Assembly (NCBI GenBank): GCA_041649615.1
Contig: JBAZMT010000002.1
Coordinates: forward strand, 28,587-92,586
DNA length: 64,000 nucleotides
Direction: 5' to 3'
Origin: JALOAR01 sp041649615
GTDB lineage: Bacteria > Patescibacteriota > Minisyncoccia > UBA6257 > Colwellbacteraceae
The notes below the pieces were generated by a model that saw only the letters and a program-made list of their open reading frames with translations, made no database searches and was not told the origin of the DNA. The position numbers and the translations under genes were made by a program. Below, one piece after another: positions 34,961 through 42,783 of this stretch; within the stretch, counting starts at the first letter, position 1; each line of letters opens with the position of its first letter.

Positions 34961-35689
34961 ATGAGGAAGATCGCGTTTTTGATTTTCGCCGTTATGGGGA
35001 TCGCTGTATTTTCTGCGGCGCCGGTTTTGGCTTGGACCAATCCAGCAGCTAATCCGGCAACGGGAGGAGGAGCGGTAACGGCGGAACAGAATGCTCCAGC
35101 AAGTTCCATTCTTATAAAGAACACAGGCGGAGTTTGGATTAATACGACGACGGATACGAGGCCTCTTGTGATTTCGCGCAATGGAACCGATAGCGAGCGG
35201 ATAAATATCGGGATAACGGACGGCACAACAAATTTCTATTACAAAAATGACGAGGCGGTAGGTTCGATCTCCTTTAGAATTCAAAATACGGACACCGAGA
35301 CGGGAGGAGGGGCGGCGGCGAATGATAATGTGATAATGACCATCTTGGGCGGCGGAGCAAGTTACGATAACGGTCGCGTCGGTATAGGTACTGCCAGTCC
35401 TTCATATAAATTGTCCGTAGCGGGTTGGATCCAATCAACTACCGGCGGGTTTAGGTTTCCTGATGGAACAACCCAGACAACGGCTGCCAGCAGTTCTACC
35501 GTAAACGCGGCGAATGTTTCTGCGGGAACGTTCGGGGACAACACGGGAGGAGGTATTTATCTTTTCCCCTCAAATATCGGATTTAAGAGCGGTGTAAGCT
35601 CGTTTACGATACGGCCCATAAGCACTACGTCTATGGGAATTTATGATAGCGCGGGAGCGCAAGTGCTTGTTCTAGACGAAGGAACATAG
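34961..35689 (+). CDS. Secreted fibre-like protein
   Basis: 242 residues with a Sec signal peptide (cleavage after PVLA). The mature part is rich in Gly, Thr, Ser and Asn. It contains GRVGIGTASPSYKLSVAG and FRFPDGTTQTTAA, wording typical of phage tail-fibre-like and surface beta-structured proteins. It is probably a surface or adhesion protein. TATAAT (34947-34952) ends eight bases before the ATG and a terminator follows, so it is a separate unit from the tat genes. Confidence 0.7.
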   Translation: MRKIAFLIFAVMGIAVFSAAPVLAWTNPAANPATGGGAVTAEQNAPASSILIKNTGGVWINTTTDTRPLVISRNGTDSERINIGITDGTTNFYYKNDEAVGSISFRIQNTDTETGGGAAANDNVIMTILGGGASYDNGRVGIGTASPSYKLSVAGWIQSTTGGFRFPDGTTQTTAASSSTVNAANVSAGTFGDNTGGGIYLFPSNIGFKSGVSSFTIRPISTTSMGIYDSAGAQVLVLDEGT

Positions 35690-35754
35690 TTTTGTCTGTT
35701 GCCGTTTTTCAGAACCGACGTTCTCTGTCTCCAGCGAGAAGAGCCGTCTACCTC

Positions 35755-35776
35755 TCGGGCTTTTGCCCGATTTTTT
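35755..35776 (+). terminator. Terminator after the fibre-like gene
   Basis: TCGGGC and GCCCGA with a TTTT loop are followed by six T. A second palindrome, with CCCGATTTTTT arms, overlaps it downstream (to about 35790) and could act on the other strand. Nothing else is seen in the 190-base gap. Confidence 0.85.
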
Positions 35777-35879
35777 AAAAAAATCGGGACCGCACCAAAA
35801 GCCCTCCGACAGTTTCCTCAAAACAACAACAGTACAAAACGTAAAGGGGGTTGGAAAAAAATAGTGTAAAATTGAATTG

Positions 35880-36623
35880 ATGGCTTTTGTTTGGGACGAG
35901 TTGAAGGAACTAAAAAGAATTTTTATTCCGTGGGTTTATATATTCGGGGTTTTGGGAATAGGATTTTTTTCGGTACCTGTTTTAGAAGGTAAAACGATCG
36001 CGGCGGAGGCATTCTTGCAAATGAAAAGCATGCTCGTGCCGAAGGAAGTGGAATTTATCGTTACCGAGCCGGTTTCGGCGTTCGTGGTGCAAGTGGGCAT
36101 CGCGCTTATGATCTCTTTTATTCTCACTTCGCCTTTTTTCTTTTACAGGCTAGCCAAATACATTTCGGGGGCGCTTTACGACAAAGAAAGAAGAACGTTA
36201 CGAAAATTGTTTTTACCGGCGGCATTTCTTTTCGCGGCGGGGGCGGTATTCGGCTATTTCATAATCTTGCCGCCCACTTTTAAAATCCTTTACGAATATG
36301 CGGGGAATATCGGAGCAAAACCCTTCTTTTCCGTATCCGATTTTGCCGTTTTTACGCTTGGATTCACCTTCGCCTGCGGGATAATGTTTCTTCTGCCCGT
36401 GGCGATGGGAATCCTGAATTTCGTAGGGGTTACTAATAGAGCCATGTGGAAGAAAAACTGGCGTTACGCTTTCTTAATTTTTCTAATCGTGTCTGCTATA
36501 ATTACGCCAGATGGAAGCGGGGTTACGATGATAATGCTTTCATTGCCCTTGACCGGACTTTATTTTGTAGGCTCGGTCGCGGGTGGTAACGGTCGAAAAC
36601 AAACTAAAAAGGATAAAAAATAA
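35880..36623 (+). CDS. tatC: Twin-arginine translocase subunit TatC
   Basis: The receptor and core of the Tat pathway, which exports folded proteins; 247 residues, about six hydrophobic helices. Family marks are the cytosolic N-terminus (FVWDELKELKRIF), FFFYRLAKYISGALYDKERR in the first cytosolic loop, and the AIITPDGSG stretch before helix 5. ATG 35880 is preceded by TAAAAT (35867-35872) seven bases upstream. tatA follows after one base. This opens the gene run that includes the repeat proteins and radical SAM enzymes. Confidence 0.93.
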   Translation: MAFVWDELKELKRIFIPWVYIFGVLGIGFFSVPVLEGKTIAAEAFLQMKSMLVPKEVEFIVTEPVSAFVVQVGIALMISFILTSPFFFYRLAKYISGALYDKERRTLRKLFLPAAFLFAAGAVFGYFIILPPTFKILYEYAGNIGAKPFFSVSDFAVFTLGFTFACGIMFLLPVAMGILNFVGVTNRAMWKKNWRYAFLIFLIVSAIITPDGSGVTMIMLSLPLTGLYFVGSVAGGNGRKQTKKDKK

Positions 36624-36624
36624 A

Positions 36625-36804
36625 ATGGGTTTCACAGAACTAGCGATAATAGTTGTTCTTGCAATAATTGTTTTCTTTGGCGGCAAAAAAATAGCCGAGC
36701 TTGCGAGGTCGGCCGGTCGCGCTTCGGCTGAATTCAAGAAAGGAAAGCTAGAGGCGGAGAAGGAAGTCAAAGACTTGATGAAAGACAATGAAGGCAAAAA
36801 ATAA
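36625..36804 (+). CDS. tatA: Twin-arginine translocase subunit TatA/E
   Basis: 59 residues: GFTELAIIVVLAIIVFFGGKKI gives one short transmembrane helix, then the amphipathic helix ELARSAGRASAEFKKG, then a charged tail. This is the standard TatA layout with the conserved FGGKKIAELARS hinge. No tatB is seen, so this is a minimal TatA-TatC system. Its end overlaps the next gene by 17 bases. Confidence 0.92.
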   Translation: MGFTELAIIVVLAIIVFFGGKKIAELARSAGRASAEFKKGKLEAEKEVKDLMKDNEGKK

Positions 36805-37045
36805 GACAAACGAAAAAAGAAGAAAATTTCTGAAGCTCTTGGCTTTTGGCGGAATTGCGCTCGTAGCGGCAAAACTTTTCGGGAATAAACTAACGGCTTT
36901 AGCGGCTCCCGTTTCCGCTTTGCCGAAGAAAAAAGAAAGCCAAAAAACGTTCGGGGACAAAGTAAATATGATTGAGGACGACAAGCAAGTGGCTTTCATT
37001 GATAAGAGAACGGGAGAAGAAATATTTATTTTAGAAAAAGACTAA
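36788..37045 (+). CDS. Small twin-arginine signal protein (likely Tat substrate)
   Basis: 85 residues. The N-terminus KRRKFLKLLAFGGIALVAA is a good Tat signal: paired Arg at 11-12, the FLK that follows, a moderately hydrophobic core, and a possible ALA cleavage site near residue 38-40. The mature part would be only about 45 charged residues without a recognised fold. Overlap with tatA strongly links it to the exporter. It may be the exported partner of the repeat proteins that follow, or a carrier for them, since those have no signal of their own. Function inferred. Confidence 0.75.
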   Translation: MKAKNKTNEKRRKFLKLLAFGGIALVAAKLFGNKLTALAAPVSALPKKKESQKTFGDKVNMIEDDKQVAFIDKRTGEEIFILEKD

Positions 37046-37046
37046 A

Positions 37047-37334
37047 ATGGCAATTAAAATATCCAAAAACAGGCTGGATATGGACAGCAAACCGATCAAG
37101 AATTCGGGACGCATAGACGCGACCGAAATTCACGGGATAGTTTATTACACGGACGTTCATTTTGAGGAAAAAGAATGCGCCGTTTGCGGAGCGCGTTTTA
37201 AGCCCGGAGACGGAATTGCGCTTTATGTCAGGAGAGTAACCGCGAAAGGAACCGATCTGATCCCGGCCCACATAGATTGTTTTTGCTGCGAGACAAAGAA
37301 AGGTCAATCAAAAAAGAAAATAAAAAAAAGATAA
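37047..37334 (+). CDS. Small Cys/His-rich protein, putative zinc-binding
   Basis: 95 residues. It contains CAVCGARFKPGD and later HIDCFCCE, a CxxC...HxxCxCC arrangement that could form a treble-clef-like zinc or Fe-S site. The C-terminus is lysine-rich. No named family recognised. It starts one base after the Tat-signal gene and its stop overlaps the ATG of the next gene, so it is part of the same operon. Confidence 0.65.
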   Translation: MAIKISKNRLDMDSKPIKNSGRIDATEIHGIVYYTDVHFEEKECAVCGARFKPGDGIALYVRRVTAKGTDLIPAHIDCFCCETKKGQSKKKIKKR

Positions 37335-37609
37335 TGGCGTTTGAATGGAAATTAATAGGGGACGATACGGGCGACGCAAAAACGGAAACTTCACAACCAG
37401 CGCAATCAACGCCTGTTCCACAGCCGGTGACTTCGCAATCGGAGAATCCAAAGCCTGCGCAGTCAGAAGCGGAAACGCCTGCTAACGGACCGGCTTGTCC
37501 GAACCATAACGCATCGGAGAATACGGGTTATCACAACGTTCATGACTCGGGAGTTTATAACTCGTATGATACGGGAGCGAACGTAGATGAGAATTCGGTA
37601 GTTGGTTAA
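37334..37609 (+). CDS. Short MAFxW tetrapeptide-repeat protein
   Basis: 91 residues. It starts MAFEWKLIG, like the next two proteins (MAFTW). A Pro/Gln/Ser/Glu-rich linker with PQPVTSQSENPKPAQSE follows, then about eight tetrads beginning PNHN-ASEN-TGYH-NVHD, the same four-residue rhythm as the larger relatives. It has no signal peptide. I interpret it as a short family member, perhaps a cap or precursor, processed by the radical SAM enzymes downstream. No known family recognised. Confidence 0.65.
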   Translation: MAFEWKLIGDDTGDAKTETSQPAQSTPVPQPVTSQSENPKPAQSEAETPANGPACPNHNASENTGYHNVHDSGVYNSYDTGANVDENSVVG

Positions 37610-37633
37610 TTTTTTTAAAAAAAAGAAAGATAA

Positions 37634-38554
37634 ATGGCGTTTACTTGGAGCTCGCTTAGCGCGGGAAGCCCAATTGAAGACGAAGACTATAACGAGGTTA
37701 AAACAAACCTCGATTCGGTGTATTCGGCTTTAGGAATTTCCAGGCCAAGCTGCTCGGGGCCAGGATGGACGGTTTTGCCCGTATCAAGCGGTTCGGCGAT
37801 AACTTCGGCTCAATCACAGCAGTTAAGGGACGTAACGGACTATGCCGATACGAATTGGTGTAAGACGCACAACACGGCGCATTGTAGCGGAGTTAATTCT
37901 ACTGAAAATGTAACTCATAATAGCGGTAATAATGCAACAGTTAATGCGACGGCCAATACAACCGTTAGATCAACCCACAATTCTGGTCATTATACCTCTT
38001 ACAACGCAACGGTGGATGCGTCGGATTATGTGAATGATTTCATGACTAACTGTTACCATTACATTGCTGCTGATTCTGCGGCAAAGGTAAATGATTATGT
38101 GACTGTTCAGACTATGCACTTCTCCGCTTTTCAATCTGGCCTATGTGGACAGGAGAACACTACACATAATACCACTGTTCGAGCAGCGCATTGGGGTCCT
38201 TTTAATGGAACGGTTAATTTAACAGTAAGAGCAGCGCACAATGCCGATTACGACAGTCCCGACAACATAGGAGCGCAGGCGACAAATAATACCACCCATT
38301 ACGGTTCAAACTGGAGTCCTTATAACAACGGCGTTAATACGTCTGTAAGGAGCGCTTATTACGTTGATAACGACGCGCCCGATTACATAAGCGTAAGAAC
38401 AACGCATAATACCACTCATTTAAGCGCGCATAATGGTACTGTTCGAGCCGCCTATTGGGGGCCGTATAACGGAACGGTATATACGACGCACAAGGGAACA
38501 CATCACTCAAATTATGACGGGACGGATAACAGTACGGTGAGAAGCGTTTATTAA
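37634..38554 (+). CDS. MAFxW tetrapeptide-repeat protein A
   Basis: 306 residues. An N-terminal domain of about 80 residues (MAFTWSSLSAG...) is followed by tetrads of consensus small-small-[His/Val/Tyr]-[Asn/Arg/Asp], such as TTHN, TTVR, AAHW, GPFN and GTVN. The array is interrupted around residues 135-178 by a stretch with three of the protein's five cysteines or nearby polar residues, then resumes one residue out of phase and runs to the C-terminus. There is no signal peptide, lysine is rare in the array, and Asn, Thr, His, Tyr and Val dominate. A role as radical SAM substrate is inferred from the neighbours. Confidence 0.75.
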   Translation: MAFTWSSLSAGSPIEDEDYNEVKTNLDSVYSALGISRPSCSGPGWTVLPVSSGSAITSAQSQQLRDVTDYADTNWCKTHNTAHCSGVNSTENVTHNSGNNATVNATANTTVRSTHNSGHYTSYNATVDASDYVNDFMTNCYHYIAADSAAKVNDYVTVQTMHFSAFQSGLCGQENTTHNTTVRAAHWGPFNGTVNLTVRAAHNADYDSPDNIGAQATNNTTHYGSNWSPYNNGVNTSVRSAYYVDNDAPDYISVRTTHNTTHLSAHNGTVRAAYWGPYNGTVYTTHKGTHHSNYDGTDNSTVRSVY

Positions 38555-38566
38555 TATAGAAAACAA

Positions 38567-39367
38567 ATGGCTTTTACTTGGCAACAAAATATAGGAGTGG
38601 GTTCTTCCATTGATGCGGCGGATATTTTAGAAATTCGCACGAACGTTAATACGGTAGATTCTAAAAAATGTGTAACTCACAACGCGGGTGTTAATACAAC
38701 TTATAATTCTGGGGTAGACAGCACTGATAGAGCGAGTCATTACTCAGGGCAGAACACAACGGTACGGTCGACTTATAATAGCAGTCAAAACAGTGCAAAT
38801 AATGTAACTGTTTATACAGGACAAGACTCTGGTTATCATGGCACTGCCGATGCTGAATTTTGGGGACAGCACCACACAAGTGAAGAAGTGGGAGCGAAAA
38901 CTTATGTTTATTCAGGCTTTAATACAGGTGTTTATACAAACCAAGATGCAGGGGTATTCACGGGCAATAATAGTGCTGTTCGAGCTACTCATAATACTAC
39001 ACACGACGGGAGCGATTATGATACGCAATATTCTTCGCAGAATACTACCCATAACGGCGCACACTGGAGTCCGTATAACGGATACGTATATACGACAGTA
39101 AGGGCAAATTATTATGTGGATAATGATACGCCCGACTATATATCACACAACACAAACAACAATACCACTCACTACGGTTCAAACTGGAGCCCATATAATT
39201 CAAGCGTTAATACGACGGTTAGAGCAACTCATAATGCGGGCGTATTGAGCATTCATAATAGCAATCACGACGGAGGAGACTATACGAGCCAGTATTCTAC
39301 TCATAATCCGAACTATAAAACCGCTCATTGGGGACCGTATAATGCAACGCACAATCGCAATTATTAG
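38567..39367 (+). CDS. MAFxW tetrapeptide-repeat protein B
   Basis: 266 residues. Residues 1-35 are MAFTWQQNIG... ending in a Cys; from residue 36 to 263 there are exactly 57 uninterrupted tetrads plus three residues (RNY). Position 4 is mostly Asn, Asp, Arg, Tyr or Trp; position 3 His, Val, Tyr or Gln; positions 1-2 small. Examples are TTHN, SPYN, TTVR, GAHW and ATHN. Several blocks are nearly identical in DNA to protein A (for instance the part coding THYGSNWSPYN), indicating recent duplication or gene conversion. No signal peptide and no known family. I infer a modified structural or RiPP-like product. Confidence 0.75.
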   Translation: MAFTWQQNIGVGSSIDAADILEIRTNVNTVDSKKCVTHNAGVNTTYNSGVDSTDRASHYSGQNTTVRSTYNSSQNSANNVTVYTGQDSGYHGTADAEFWGQHHTSEEVGAKTYVYSGFNTGVYTNQDAGVFTGNNSAVRATHNTTHDGSDYDTQYSSQNTTHNGAHWSPYNGYVYTTVRANYYVDNDTPDYISHNTNNNTTHYGSNWSPYNSSVNTTVRATHNAGVLSIHNSNHDGGDYTSQYSTHNPNYKTAHWGPYNATHNRNY

Positions 39368-39453
39368 CCTAGAAACTAGAAACCAGTATTTATACGGTAA
39401 ACTAGAAAACGAATTTGGGTTCTGATTTTTACGGGCCTATCTTGATTAGGATT

Positions 39454-39534
39454 ATGGCGGAGACGGACCCTCCTACGCTAAAACTACGGAAGGGTGGCGA
39501 CTGTCAAGTTGATATAGAGGAACCCCTTAACTAA
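39454..39534 (+). CDS. 26-residue ORF just upstream of the radical SAM gene, candidate peptide
   Basis: ATG 39454 to TAA 39532 encodes a 26-residue peptide with LKLRKGGDCQVDIEEPLN at its C-terminus. It ends nine bases before the first radical SAM gene, the position often taken by a precursor peptide. The frame is open for about 15 codons upstream of the ATG, so the start may differ. Its TAA forms part of the TAAAAT hexamer that precedes the radical SAM gene. It could be chance; no ribosome binding site is seen. The rest of the 176-base gap (39368-39453) holds nothing I can assign. Confidence 0.4.
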   Translation: MAETDPPTLKLRKGGDCQVDIEEPLN

Positions 39535-39543
39535 AATAGGAGG

Positions 39544-40833
39544 ATGAGATTTGAGGCGGCCGAACTTTTAACGACCGGACAATGCCCGTTGAGCTGCAAG
39601 TACTGTTACATTCCAAAGGTACCGGCGATGCAGGCGGTGCATGCCGATATCGTTAAAGGATTAGAAGACGGAACGTTTTTAGAAAATTTAAAAAAAATAG
39701 TGGGTGATAATCTGACCCACCTTAGTTTTTGGGGAACGGAACCGGCGCTCACTCTGCCTATTTTAAAAAACAAACTGGACGATATAGAAAGACTTTTTCC
39801 AAAGGCGAAAGAGATAGGTTTTTCGACTTCAATGGTGATGCCCGAGCCGATCATTGACTTTGCAAAGGAGCTTGAAAAAAGAGGACTGAAATTGAATTTG
39901 CAGGTTTCGCTCGACGGGCCGGAATTTATCGTGGACGAGAACCGGTTTCCCGGGGCGGCCAAGAAAATCCCCGAGGCGATACTTCACTTCGTGAAAGAAA
40001 TGCAAGGGACGAACGTTTATATTGATTTGCATTGGAAACCGACGCTCACGATTGAAAATATCCAAGCGATGACCGAAAAACCGGAGAAAATTGACGAATA
40101 TATTAATTTTTTCCGTGATTTGGAGGCGGAAATAAAAAAAATAAATACGTCTTCAAACGTCATAATGAGGGAGGGAGGATATATTCCCACGCTTGCCGTA
40201 CCGGGGAAATTTACATCGGCGGACGGAAAATTATTTGCTAAATATTTAAGAACCCTACACAGCAAGGGTTACGAGAGCGCTTATTCGCATCGACTAACAA
40301 GAATAATAAACTATTCGGACGAATTAGGACCAAAGAGAAGAATGTTTACCTGTTCGGGGGGAGATTCAAACGTGGGAGTAGGCGACAGTTTGCATATTTG
40401 CCACCGAACTTTTTACTTAAACGATCCGCGTTATGTGGGGGCGGTATTGGAAAAGGAAGGAATAGAGAATTGGGATGTTTCCATCTTTAACCAAGGACTC
40501 GTAGACCATTTGAGAGAGTGGTATATGCCTTCGGTTGACGATGAACTGAAACTCCAGAACTTTGATTATATTTTAAGAGGGTATCATGACTTCTGGGCGA
40601 TTAAACTTTCTTCAATCGAGGTGATGACAAAGGAGCTTGCTCTCGCGGGGCAAGCCGACCCATTGTTTTTGGAAAACAAAGATTATATGAGTTTATTTAC
40701 GCTTTTTATGGCAACCGCGCATTCGTGCCCGATGGAGGCGGTTTTAAACACGGGGACGCTTCAACTTACGCCCGTGTCGCTCATAAGAATGTTCGGGAAC
40801 GGAGCCTTCAGGGAAATAATAAAAATCGTATGA
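39544..40833 (+). CDS. Radical SAM protein 1 (partial SPASM)
   Basis: 429 residues. The radical SAM cluster motif is C14-x3-C18-x2-C21 followed by Tyr. The glycine-rich motif reads WGTEP (63-67) where GGEP is usual. The rest fits a TIM-barrel core with VSLDGPE at 121-127. After the core only C270-x15-C286 with HRT remains of a SPASM domain, plus C395. These fit the first two cysteines of protein 2's SPASM (C301, C319 with HRT). It likely modifies the repeat proteins or the small peptide upstream. TAAAAT (39532-39537) lies six bases before the ATG; the AGGAGG touching the ATG is too close to serve. It overlaps gene 2 by four bases. Confidence 0.88.
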   Translation: MRFEAAELLTTGQCPLSCKYCYIPKVPAMQAVHADIVKGLEDGTFLENLKKIVGDNLTHLSFWGTEPALTLPILKNKLDDIERLFPKAKEIGFSTSMVMPEPIIDFAKELEKRGLKLNLQVSLDGPEFIVDENRFPGAAKKIPEAILHFVKEMQGTNVYIDLHWKPTLTIENIQAMTEKPEKIDEYINFFRDLEAEIKKINTSSNVIMREGGYIPTLAVPGKFTSADGKLFAKYLRTLHSKGYESAYSHRLTRIINYSDELGPKRRMFTCSGGDSNVGVGDSLHICHRTFYLNDPRYVGAVLEKEGIENWDVSIFNQGLVDHLREWYMPSVDDELKLQNFDYILRGYHDFWAIKLSSIEVMTKELALAGQADPLFLENKDYMSLFTLFMATAHSCPMEAVLNTGTLQLTPVSLIRMFGNGAFREIIKIV

Positions 40834-42152
40834 CATACCAGGAAGAAAACAATCAGTTAGTAGAATCGTTCTTGAATCACAGCTTCTTCAAGGGATTTAA
40901 ACATCCCGAGCTTAAAGAAAGCGAGAATTTTAAATCGTTAGAGCTTTTCTTTAACGACAAATGCAACTTAAAGTGTAAATACTGTTATCTGCAACGGTTT
41001 GGAGAAAAACTGTATCCGCACGAACATCAAGACGGGGAAACACTTCTTAAAAATTTAAAAATGCTTTTGGATTGGTTGAACGAGAAAGAATACGTGCCGG
41101 AACACATAGAAATATTCTCGGGAGAAGTATTTATCCAAGACGCAGGTTGGAAGGCGATAAATATGATCCTTGACAACTATAAGGACAAAGAAAAAAAGCC
41201 GGAATACATAGTGGTGCCAACAAACTTTACTTTTATACTCTCGTCTGACCTCACAAAAAAGGTAGAGGATTTACTTACTAAGGCCAAAGAAGTTGGTCTA
41301 CCTATAGGACTTTCCTCATCATTTGACGGGAAATACTGCGAAGTAAACAGACCTTTTAAGAGCGGGAAAGAGATAAGGGACGACGCTTATTACGACAAAG
41401 TTTTTGAATTTTCCAAAAAATGGGGAACGGGGTTTCATCCGATGGTCTACTCGGAGCATATTGAAGACTGGCAGAAGAATTGGTTGTGGTTCCAAGAAAA
41501 TTTTTCAAAGCATCGGCTGCCGTGGAAAAATATCTATCTTTTAGAAGTTCGGAACGTGGAATGGACCGAAAGGCAGATGGCGGATTTGGGGAAGTTTGTG
41601 GAATTTTTGATCCATTGGACTTTTGACAATCCTTGCCATGGAGACGTAGGCACGTATTTAGATTTTCTCTTTGATGGAGGATACAACATTTTAAGGAACC
41701 CTTTGACGACCATCGGGAGAGGAATCGGATGTTCCATTCAATCAAATTTGGTTTTGAGACTCGGGGATCTGTCTCTTGTGCCGTGCCATAGAACGTCTTA
41801 TTCGCCCTTTAACTTCGGCAAATTTAAGGTAGAAAACGGCAAAATAACGAGTTTTGAATCAAAGAACGTAGATATGATGGTCGCCATATATTCTTTTGAC
41901 GCGAGTACCCAGCCTTATTGCGAACAGTGCCTTCTGAAGACTTTGTGTTCGTTCGGGTGTTTGGGAAGCCAATTAGAAGTTACCGGGGACCCGTTTACGC
42001 CTATTCCTTCCGTTTGCCAGATGGAGCACATAAAAGTGGCTTCAATGATTAAGGCCTATAAAGAACTCGGCATGTTAGAGCCCGTACTTGCGAGAGTGGG
42101 TCAAGGGAAAGCAGACGTACTCCAAGAACTAGCGAAAATGCTCGGATACTGA
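40830..42152 (+). CDS. Radical SAM/SPASM protein 2
   Basis: 440 residues from ATG 40830, which overlaps the stop of gene 1 (ATGA). The radical SAM motif is C45-x3-C49-x2-C52. The SAM-binding region has FSGEVF (96-101). The C-terminal SPASM domain has the full seven-cysteine pattern: C301, C319, then C364-x2-C367-x5-C373-x3-C377, then C396, enough for two auxiliary [4Fe-4S] clusters. Such enzymes install thioether, C-C or related crosslinks on peptides and small proteins. The tandem arrangement with gene 1 resembles paired maturases such as HxsB/HxsC. The substrate here is inferred, not shown. Confidence 0.93.
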   Translation: MTYQEENNQLVESFLNHSFFKGFKHPELKESENFKSLELFFNDKCNLKCKYCYLQRFGEKLYPHEHQDGETLLKNLKMLLDWLNEKEYVPEHIEIFSGEVFIQDAGWKAINMILDNYKDKEKKPEYIVVPTNFTFILSSDLTKKVEDLLTKAKEVGLPIGLSSSFDGKYCEVNRPFKSGKEIRDDAYYDKVFEFSKKWGTGFHPMVYSEHIEDWQKNWLWFQENFSKHRLPWKNIYLLEVRNVEWTERQMADLGKFVEFLIHWTFDNPCHGDVGTYLDFLFDGGYNILRNPLTTIGRGIGCSIQSNLVLRLGDLSLVPCHRTSYSPFNFGKFKVENGKITSFESKNVDMMVAIYSFDASTQPYCEQCLLKTLCSFGCLGSQLEVTGDPFTPIPSVCQMEHIKVASMIKAYKELGMLEPVLARVGQGKADVLQELAKMLGY

Positions 42153-42154
42153 TT

Positions 42155-42183
42155 TTGACACGAATAAACCCGAGCCGTATCAT
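42155..42183 (+). promoter_or_regulatory. Internal sigma-70 promoter before the accessory genes
   Basis: TTGACA at 42155-42160 and TATCAT at 42178-42183 with a 17-base spacer. It would start transcription about 24 bases before the gene at 42214, so the distal genes can be expressed apart from the radical SAM pair. Confidence 0.65.
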
Positions 42184-42213
42184 TTAGCCATATAACACTC
42201 TGAAAAAAACAAA

Positions 42214-42783
42214 ATGGAAAACCAAATAACTAACACTCTGCAAGCCAGCAAATCTCAAGTTGAGCGTATTTTAAATTACGAGGATGATCTAAAGCGCATA
42301 TTCGCTTCCCAGCATGTCAGCAATATAAAAAGAACCCTCAATTTTATGACGGAACAACTTACAACCGTTATAAACGGGGGAAACGTTGTGCCGACTTCCG
42401 AAGAGATGAATATGGCAGCGGAAATGGCGCGCGTTTTTGCGAACATTGCGCTTGAGAAACCGATTGAGCCGATATTTCGAGACCTTTCGGCGAGTTATCT
42501 TTTGATCATTCACAACTGGAACGAGGCTACGATCAAAAATCATAATATTTCCACAAACGTCAAAATGACGAACGGAATCGTGAAGGCGCAACTAACGCTT
42601 ATGGATACGATAGACGTACTCCAAAAAACGCTTGAAAAAATAAGAAAAACTCACCTATATGAACCGCCGGCGTTTAATTTAAGTAGATCGTATCTGGATA
42701 ACTTGAAGAAAGCCATTGAAGAAAAAGGCCCGGACGCCTTAGTCCCAAAAAAGCCGGATAATGTCTCAAACCAAGAAAGCTAA
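42214..42783 (+). CDS. All-helical accessory protein, unknown
   Basis: 189 residues, predicted almost wholly helical, soluble, with no Cys. It has no recognised family; segments such as SQVERILNYEDDLKRIFAS and MDTIDVLQKTLEKIRKTHLYEPP suggest a helical bundle. It lies between the radical SAM pair and the oxidoreductase and overlaps the next gene by 23 bases, so it is probably an accessory or scaffold of the maturation system. It has no Shine-Dalgarno site, only A-rich sequence before the ATG. Confidence 0.65.
   Translation: MENQITNTLQASKSQVERILNYEDDLKRIFASQHVSNIKRTLNFMTEQLTTVINGGNVVPTSEEMNMAAEMARVFANIALEKPIEPIFRDLSASYLLIIHNWNEATIKNHNISTNVKMTNGIVKAQLTLMDTIDVLQKTLEKIRKTHLYEPPAFNLSRSYLDNLKKAIEEKGPDALVPKKPDNVSNQES

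Noticed and set aside
37634..39367. Repeat genes as a CRISPR array or tandem-repeat DNA
   Set aside because: The periodicity is in the protein (four residues), not in DNA; codons vary and there are no constant repeats with unique spacers.
39538..39546. AGGAGG as ribosome binding site for the first radical SAM gene
   Set aside because: It directly abuts the ATG, leaving no spacing; the TAAAAT six bases upstream better explains a leaderless start.
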